Assembly: GCA_049642725.1 (NCBI GenBank)
Contig: JBARPC010000040.1
Span: 1-9,146, forward strand
Source: JAGLYZ01 sp049642725
GTDB taxonomy: Bacteria; Patescibacteriota; Minisyncoccia; Minisyncoccales; JAGMDC01
Direction: 5' to 3'
Length of the DNA: 9,146 nt
Each line of letters starts with the position of its first letter. Within the stretch, counting starts at the first letter, position 1. The notes beneath the pieces are model-generated. The model worked only from the letters and a program-made list of their open reading frames with translations. It searched no databases and had not been told where the DNA came from. Positions 5,965 through 9,146 of the stretch are shown here, piece after piece. Both the position numbers and the translations under genes were made by a program.

Positions 5965-6423
5965 AAATTCAAAATTACAAATTCCAAATAATATCAAAAT
6001 TCAAATATCTAAATTCAAAAAGATTTTGATTTATCTAAAATAGCAGCAAAGATTTTTACCAATTCTGTTGTTTCTTGCAATAAAGGTTTTATTCTTTCTT
6101 TAAATTCTGGATTTGCTTCAATTATTAAATTTAACCAATAAATAGTTTCTTTACCTTCTTTTCTACAAATTCTAATTCTGAATTTAAAATCTTTTTTGGT
6201 TTCTGTTTCATTTGCTTCACGGTAATTAGCTCCCATTGAAGTCCCAGAACGAACAATCTGATCAATTAGTTTAAAGTTTATTGTATTTTTAGGTAATGCT
6301 TTTGCTAAATGAATAATTCTTTTACCAAATTCAAGGGTTCTATCTTCTAAATCATACTGTTTTGGATTTTGAATTTTGGTCATTATGATTTATTTGGAGC
6401 TTGTGATTTTTAATTTTGAATTT
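5965..6423. mobile_element. Putative S23 gene cassette with AT-rich terminal inverted repeats
   Basis: The S23 gene is bracketed by AAATTCAAAATTA (5965-5977) and its exact inverse TAATTTTGAATTT (6411-6423), 13 of 13 bases. An inner pair follows: CCAAATAATATCA (5984-5996) against the inverse of CCAAATAAATCA (6386-6397). The arms consist of short CAAAT-type units. The unit sits between the FimT-like and PilV-like pilin genes. Low complexity lowers certainty, but the two ordered arm pairs are unlikely by chance. Confidence 0.45.
6015..6383 (-). CDS. Four-helix-bundle protein, S23 / 23S rRNA intervening-sequence family
   Basis: A 122-residue protein with the complete S23 family signature: YDLEDRTLEFGKRI (10-23), DQIVRSGTSMGANYREAN (41-58), CRKEGKETIYWLNLI (73-87) and a closing helix ETTELVKIFAAILDK (104-118). 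Family members occur inside rRNA intervening sequences, next to diversity-generating retroelements (Avd is a relative) and as solitary genes. They form pentameric barrels, and their own biochemical role is unclear. Here it is a solitary copy inside a pilin operon, flanked by inverted repeats; no rRNA or reverse transcriptase is near. The first codons (MTKIQNPK) continue the AT-rich repeat pattern, so the true N-terminus could be slightly shorter. The stop is TGA. Confidence 0.88.
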   Translation of the reverse strand: MTKIQNPKQYDLEDRTLEFGKRIIHLAKALPKNTINFKLIDQIVRSGTSMGANYREANETETKKDFKFRIRICRKEGKETIYWLNLIIEANPEFKERIKPLLQETTELVKIFAAILDKSKSF

Positions 6424-6426
6424 ACA

Positions 6427-6927
6427 CTATTGTATCTCAATCTTCCCGGCTGAAGTAACAGTGACAGTTCTGGTAGAGCCGTCAGACGCTGTTAAGGTAA
6501 ACGTATGGTCAGCAGCAGGATAATCACCTTGCATATAAGTAGTCCCGGAAGGAGGAGTAAAATAAATACTCAAACCTTGAGTTATGGTTATATTGTATTC
6601 TTCTTGTAAAAGAATCTCTTCAGGATCTATACTACCTGCATAATGCTGAAGATTTGAACAAGCCGTTTCATTATAAAATATAACATACTTCTGTGTATTT
6701 GGGGTATAAATTCCGTAGCCACAGGGAACAATCTCATCACCCCACCCATCTATTTGAGTTTCAGCTGCCATTGCCATATTTTGAACACGCCGGAGGTCGC
6801 TTGCTAACTGCCGGGCTGCTCGGTCAAGGTCTGCGGAAGGCCTGGGATTAATAAATACTACCGCAAAAAGCATAAACATGATAACCACTACAACCACAAC
6901 TTCAATCAGGGTCATTGCCTTATTCAT
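6427..6927 (-). CDS. FimT/GspH-like type IV pseudopilin
   Basis: A 166-residue prepilin with leader MNKA, cleavage predicted after A4, then MTLIEVVVVVVIMFMLFAVVF with Glu5 at E9. This is followed by RAARQLASDLRRVQNMAMAAE, the typical GspH/FimT helix. A beta-rich C-terminal domain ends in STRTVTVTSAGKIEIQ, also usual for this group. FimT/GspH proteins are minor pilins near the pilus tip; some bind DNA during uptake, but I see no specific evidence for that here. The start at 6927 is preferred because an upstream ATG at 6960 would add eleven residues encoded by the TTTAAACATT repeat. The -1 residue is alanine rather than glycine. It is the first of the four minor pilins. Confidence 0.85.
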   Translation of the reverse strand: MNKAMTLIEVVVVVVIMFMLFAVVFINPRPSADLDRAARQLASDLRRVQNMAMAAETQIDGWGDEIVPCGYGIYTPNTQKYVIFYNETACSNLQHYAGSIDPEEILLQEEYNITITQGLSIYFTPPSGTTYMQGDYPAADHTFTLTASDGSTRTVTVTSAGKIEIQ

Positions 6928-6970
6928 TTTAACATTTAAACATTTTAAACATACAAACATTTTTAAATTT
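6928..6970. repeat. Direct repeat, left copy, flanking the NYN gene
   Basis: The stretch TTTTAACATTTAAACATTT followed by TAAACATACAAAC recurs with small changes at 7608-7640 in the same orientation. About 19 bases are identical. It lies between the FimT-like start and the NYN stop. Confidence 0.5.
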
Positions 6971-7510
6971 TTATTTTGCTTCTTTAAAACACTTTAATAA
7001 CTCATCCTCAATAAGTAATCTTCTTACATCTGAATTTGCTATTAAAGCATAAGAAGGTTTATGCGACAAACCAATATACTCTATTTTCTTTTTCATTGAA
7101 CGTGCTTTCTTAATTGCTGGAATAAGATCGGTATCAGAGCTGACTAAAATTGTTGTATCATATATATTTTCATATGCCCCAACTAATAAGTCAACTGCCA
7201 TTAAAACATCAACTCCTTTTTCGTGATATTTATCAGTTTTTAACATATGGCCAAAACCTATTTTCCATCCTTGTCTTTGAAGTTTTCCTAATAAAATTCT
7301 CTGGTTTCTCCACAATTTCTGGCTTTTTAGATTACCTATTTCTGCTCTAATCGCTCCAATGTAATATTTTTTTAAAACTAAACTTCTTTTGCCAATTAAA
7401 AATTGGGTAAATCTTTCATAATCAAAATCTAAAAGATTTGTAAGTTTCAATTCTTTTAAACGATGATAAAAATTACTGCCATCAATTATTATAAAAACTC
7501 TTTCATCCAT
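6971..7510 (-). CDS. NYN domain protein (LabA/DUF88-like PIN-fold nuclease)
   Basis: A 179-residue PIN-like fold protein. Acidic residues are at the expected places: D10 with N13 in IIIDGSNFYHRLKEL, D101 in HEKGVDVLMAVDLLVGAYE (D107 also acidic), and D126 and D128 in ILVSSDTDLIPAIKKAR. These form the metal-binding site of NYN ribonucleases such as LabA-like and DUF88 proteins, so a metal-dependent RNase is the likely activity and its target is unknown. The start fits family members, which begin a few residues before the first strand. A hairpin ending in a T-run lies 11 bases before the ATG, leaving no room for a Shine-Dalgarno site. A probable promoter lies at 7567-7594. It is flanked by direct repeats and followed 43 bases later by the FimT-like pilin, whose expression may depend on this transcript. 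Confidence 0.87.
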   Translation of the reverse strand: MDERVFIIIDGSNFYHRLKELKLTNLLDFDYERFTQFLIGKRSLVLKKYYIGAIRAEIGNLKSQKLWRNQRILLGKLQRQGWKIGFGHMLKTDKYHEKGVDVLMAVDLLVGAYENIYDTTILVSSDTDLIPAIKKARSMKKKIEYIGLSHKPSYALIANSDVRRLLIEDELLKCFKEAK

Positions 7511-7521
7511 ACAAATAAAAA

Positions 7522-7550
7522 CCCTACGAGGTCAAAAAGACGTCGTAGGG
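7522..7550. terminator. GC-rich hairpin directly before the NYN start
   Basis: CCCTACGA (7522-7529) pairs with TCGTAGGG (7543-7550), and GTC/GAC pair inside around AAAAA, with one G-G mismatch. On the minus strand the stem is followed by TTTTTATTTG, a terminator-like tract, and then the NYN ATG at 7510. It could end PilD transcription or act as an attenuator in the NYN leader. Confidence 0.55.
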
Positions 7551-7566
7551 GGAGTTAACTACTCTA

Positions 7567-7594
7567 ATCTTAACAAATCTAAAAACCTTGTCAA
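7567..7594 (-). promoter_or_regulatory. Probable sigma70 promoter of the NYN-minor pilin operon
   Basis: Perfect TTGACA (7594-7589), 16 bases, then TAAGAT (7572-7567), four of six matches to the -10 consensus. Transcription would start near 7560 and include the hairpin at 7522-7550. It is the only good promoter seen upstream of the four minor pilins. Confidence 0.45.
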
Positions 7595-7607
7595 GACCCC
7601 ATTTTAA

Positions 7608-7640
7608 CTTTTTAACATTTAAACATTTAAACATAAACTT
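7608..7640. repeat. Direct repeat, right copy, flanking the NYN gene
   Basis: TTTTTAACATTTAAACATTT followed by AAACATAAAC matches the copy at 6928-6970 in the same orientation. Together the two copies bracket the NYN gene, its promoter and its hairpin. Confidence 0.5.
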
Positions 7641-7643
7641 TTA

Positions 7644-7717
7644 AAATTATTCCAAATTGTTTCAAATTATCTCAAATTATTCCAAATGAATATCAAATGA
7701 CAAATTTCAAATTATTA
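7644..7717. repeat. AT-rich phased CAAAT array, solo S23-type cassette end
   Basis: The motif CAAAT recurs about every 10-11 bases. The piece ATTCCAAATGAATATCAAA (7679-7697) matches ATTCCAAATAATATCAAA at 5981-5998, the left end of the S23 cassette, apart from one inserted base. No gene accompanies it. It may be a remnant or a gene-free copy of that element. It fills the gap after the PilD stop. Confidence 0.5.
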
Positions 7718-7719
7718 TT

Positions 7720-8517
7720 TTAGTAAAATAAATTTAAATAAAAATTTATTAATTCTTTTCCCCAGAATAAAGCGATAAAGGTTCCGGTTACTAAAAATGG
7801 TCCAAAGGGAACTTCTGATTTTAAAGTTTTTTTGTGGGCTAAAATTAGCCCTATTCCCATTATAGCACCAATAAGAAAAGCAAAAAAGAGAGCCACAAAG
7901 ATATTTGGCCAGCCAAGCAAAAGACCCATTAGAAAAGCCAGCTTTATGTCTCCAATTCCCATTCCTTTACCCTTAGTGACGAGAACTATTATTAAAAAGA
8001 AAGTTGCTGCCCCAAATGCAGAAATCAATACTGAGTAAAAATTATTTAATTGAAAATTGAAAATTAATTGGTATAGCAATACCAATAATATTGCAGGGAA
8101 AATTACTTTGTCGGGAATGATATAGTGTTTCAAATCATAGACGAAAATGATTATTAGAACGCTAGCGATTATTAATAAAAAAACAAAATTAAATAAATCT
8201 AAATTAAAGAGGCCGAACCTCGTTTCGAGGTTCGGCCTCAAAAAAATTAAAACAAATAAAAAAGCGGTTGCCAGCTCTACCAGCGGATATTGAATAGAAA
8301 TCGGTTTTTGGCAATACCGGCATTTGCCTTTAAGAATTATAAAGCTCAATAAAGGGATTAAGTCATACCATTTAAGTTGATGTTTACAATGAGGGCAATA
8401 TGACCGGCCGGATAAAGCGCTTTCTTTCTTCTCTAATCTATAAATAACGCAATTCAAAAAGGAACCAATAACTAATCCAAAAATAAATACAAAGAAATAT
8501 AAAAGAAAGTTGAGCAT
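7720..8517 (-). CDS. pilD: Prepilin peptidase / N-methyltransferase (PilD)
   Basis: A 265-residue polytopic membrane protein of the A24 family that cleaves prepilin leaders and methylates the new N-terminus at the cytoplasmic face. The N-terminal domain has GSFLNCVIYRL (18-28) and two zinc-type pairs, C41xxC44 and C66xxC69, followed by YPLVELAT (77-84). The catalytic aspartates are D128 (VYDLKHYIIPD) and D190 (GMGIGDIKLA), both in canonical context. Length is normal. Residues 94-103 (RPNLETRFGL) are encoded by a perfect GC-rich palindrome at 8209-8239, apparently an in-frame insertion in the loop after the second membrane region. The ATG at 8517 coincides with the predicted transcription start, so the gene looks leaderless. 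It should process the five prepilins in this window, two of which carry alanine at -1. Confidence 0.94.
   Translation of the reverse strand: MLNFLLYFFVFIFGLVIGSFLNCVIYRLEKKESALSGRSYCPHCKHQLKWYDLIPLLSFIILKGKCRYCQKPISIQYPLVELATAFLFVLIFLRPNLETRFGLFNLDLFNFVFLLIIASVLIIIFVYDLKHYIIPDKVIFPAILLVLLYQLIFNFQLNNFYSVLISAFGAATFFLIIVLVTKGKGMGIGDIKLAFLMGLLLGWPNIFVALFFAFLIGAIMGIGLILAHKKTLKSEVPFGPFLVTGTFIALFWGKELINFYLNLFY
8209..8239. repeat. Perfect 14-bp palindrome inside the pilD coding region
   Basis: GAGGCCGAACCTCG (8209-8222), loop TTT, CGAGGTTCGGCCTC (8226-8239). It is about 65% GC in an AT-rich gene and is flanked by A/T runs. It is read in frame as ten PilD residues. It resembles terminator or REP hairpins found between genes and may be an in-frame palindromic insertion. 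Confidence 0.9.
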
Positions 8518-8523
8518 TATTAT

Positions 8524-8551
8524 ATTATAACCAACTTATATTAATTTACAA
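8524..8551 (-). promoter_or_regulatory. Promoter of pilD giving a leaderless mRNA
   Basis: TATAAT on the minus strand (8529-8524), preceded at 16 bases by TTGTAA (8551-8546), four of six matches to the -35. Position +1 falls at 8517, the A of the pilD start codon. No Shine-Dalgarno site exists. Confidence 0.6.
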
Positions 8552-8555
8552 ACAC

Positions 8556-8587
8556 AAAAACAGCGAAAGCCGAGCTTTCGCTGTTTT
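8556..8587. terminator. Bidirectional intrinsic terminator between the pilin gene and pilD
   Basis: A perfect 14-bp stem (8557-8570 with 8574-8587; core CAGCGAAAGC/GCTTTCGCTG), loop CGA, with A and T runs on both sides. It lies 24 bases after the pilin stop and ends that transcript before the pilD promoter. Confidence 0.85.
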
Positions 8588-8610
8588 AAAAATAGAGTTG
8601 ACCCCATCTC

Positions 8611-9060
8611 CTATTGACAGGCACAGGCATCACCTACTGAGCAAGCATTGCACGCTCCACCAACAGCAGCTGGACTAACGGCGTAATCAAGAGAACGTAA
8701 ATAACCATCTACGCAATGAAACTCACCTGAACCGGGAAGTTCAGGACTAACAGCACAATACCCTTGACCATCAGCGTCAACAATAATAGTTGGGTTCGTA
8801 CCAGCATTAGCAAGAATATCTGCACAAAGATCGATAAAAGAAGTATCTGTACAAATGACCTCGTTATAATCATCATCCTCGCTAAATTTAATTTCAGCTA
8901 CACTACGAATCTGGTCCATACTGCTTATTACTCGTGCATCCTTTGCTCTGTCTCGGGCGCCGGCGAGGGAAACCAAGACAATTGAGGACAAAATTCCGAT
9001 AACCGCAATAACTACTAATAACTCAATTAGGGTAAAACCTCGTTTAGTAAATTTTTTCAT
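8611..9060 (-). CDS. Type IV pilin, PilA/PilE-like, cysteine-rich
   Basis: A 149-residue prepilin with leader MKKFTKRG, cleavage after G8, and mature FTLIELLVVIAVIGILSSIVLVSLAGARDRAKDAR with Glu5 at E13. It is a classical short pilin with one hydrophobic assembly helix and a small C-terminal domain, and is the best candidate here for the main pilus subunit. The C-terminal half holds eight cysteines (70, 79, 102, 116, 137, 140, 146, 148), the last four clustered in ACNACSVGDACACQ, probably forming disulfides outside the cell. It is a single-gene unit: its own -10 box lies upstream and a strong terminator lies downstream. No Shine-Dalgarno site is visible; the leader of about 55 bases contains a 20-base palindrome at 9070-9089. 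Confidence 0.9.
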   Translation of the reverse strand: MKKFTKRGFTLIELLVVIAVIGILSSIVLVSLAGARDRAKDARVISSMDQIRSVAEIKFSEDDDYNEVICTDTSFIDLCADILANAGTNPTIIVDADGQGYCAVSPELPGSGEFHCVDGYLRSLDYAVSPAAVGGACNACSVGDACACQ

Positions 9061-9069
9061 ATTAAATTT

Positions 9070-9089
9070 AAATTAAAAGCTTTTAATTT
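9070..9089. repeat. 20-base perfect palindrome in the pilin leader
   Basis: AAATTAAAAGCTTTTAATTT, centred on AAGCTT, lies 10 bases before the pilin start codon. It could be a regulator site or simply hold the AT-rich leader in a hairpin. Confidence 0.45.
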
Positions 9090-9122
9090 TTAGGATTCGA
9101 CCTTTTATTATTTTCTTTTTTT

Positions 9123-9128
9123 ATTATA
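9123..9128 (-). promoter_or_regulatory. -10 box of the pilin gene
   Basis: TATAAT on the minus strand (9128-9123). A -35 box 17 bases upstream would fall at or beyond the window edge and cannot be checked. Transcription would start near 9116. Confidence 0.5.
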
Positions 9129-9146
9129 ACCCATTTTTGGAAATTA

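Noticed and set aside
8594..8612. GAGTTGACCCCATCTC as a -35 box or a repeat shared with 7591-7606
   Set aside because: There is no matching -10 at proper distance, and the similarity to the other site is only about seven bases.
1..9146. tRNA or rRNA genes
   Set aside because: No cloverleaf with a TTCGA-type arm and no rRNA motif was found on either strand, despite the presence of an S23 gene.

Overview
The window is AT-rich DNA from a bacterium that builds type IV pili. The inferred lineage is a Patescibacteria/CPR-like (Parcubacteria-type) or similar small-genome environmental bacterium. The reasons are short genes, few Shine-Dalgarno sites, HEPN/MNT, S23 and GxxExxY genes, a RAYT relic and many intergenic hairpins. 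No marker gene settles the lineage. TGA is used as a stop (S23 gene), so a code reading UGA as glycine is unlikely. All convincing genes are on the minus strand.

Layout in the direction of transcription, from the right edge leftwards: a Cys-rich major-type pilin (9060-8611); a bidirectional terminator; prepilin peptidase PilD (8517-7720), apparently leaderless; an AT-rich repeat array; a NYN/LabA-like nuclease (7510-6971); a FimT/GspH-like pilin (6927-6427); an S23 four-helix-bundle gene (6383-6015); a PilV-like pilin (5952-5371); a GxxExxY PD-(D/E)XK gene (5326-4931); a PilW-like pilin fused to three tail-collar-like HxH modules (4959-3112); a PilX-like pilin fused to a seven-bladed RCC1 propeller (3098-1485); a RAYT transposase relic between two REP-type palindromes (1256-1462); a structured + strand stretch ending in a terminator (1021-1257); and a HEPN/MNT pair (965-238) with a perfect consensus promoter, which is duplicated at the left edge (18-46) for a gene running off the window.

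The pilus genes form a FimT-PilV-PilW-PilX minor-pilin series with PilD and a separate pilin upstream. Two pilins carry large adhesin-like extensions, which points to a decorated pilus tip for attachment. Small accessory genes sit between the pilus genes. The GxxExxY and S23 genes are each bracketed by inverted repeats built from short units, and the NYN gene by direct repeats, so they look like gene cassettes inserted at gene boundaries. The GxxExxY cassette also appears to supply the ribosome binding site, start codon and leader peptide of the downstream pilin. These repeat-bracketed cassettes are the strongest candidate here for something undescribed.
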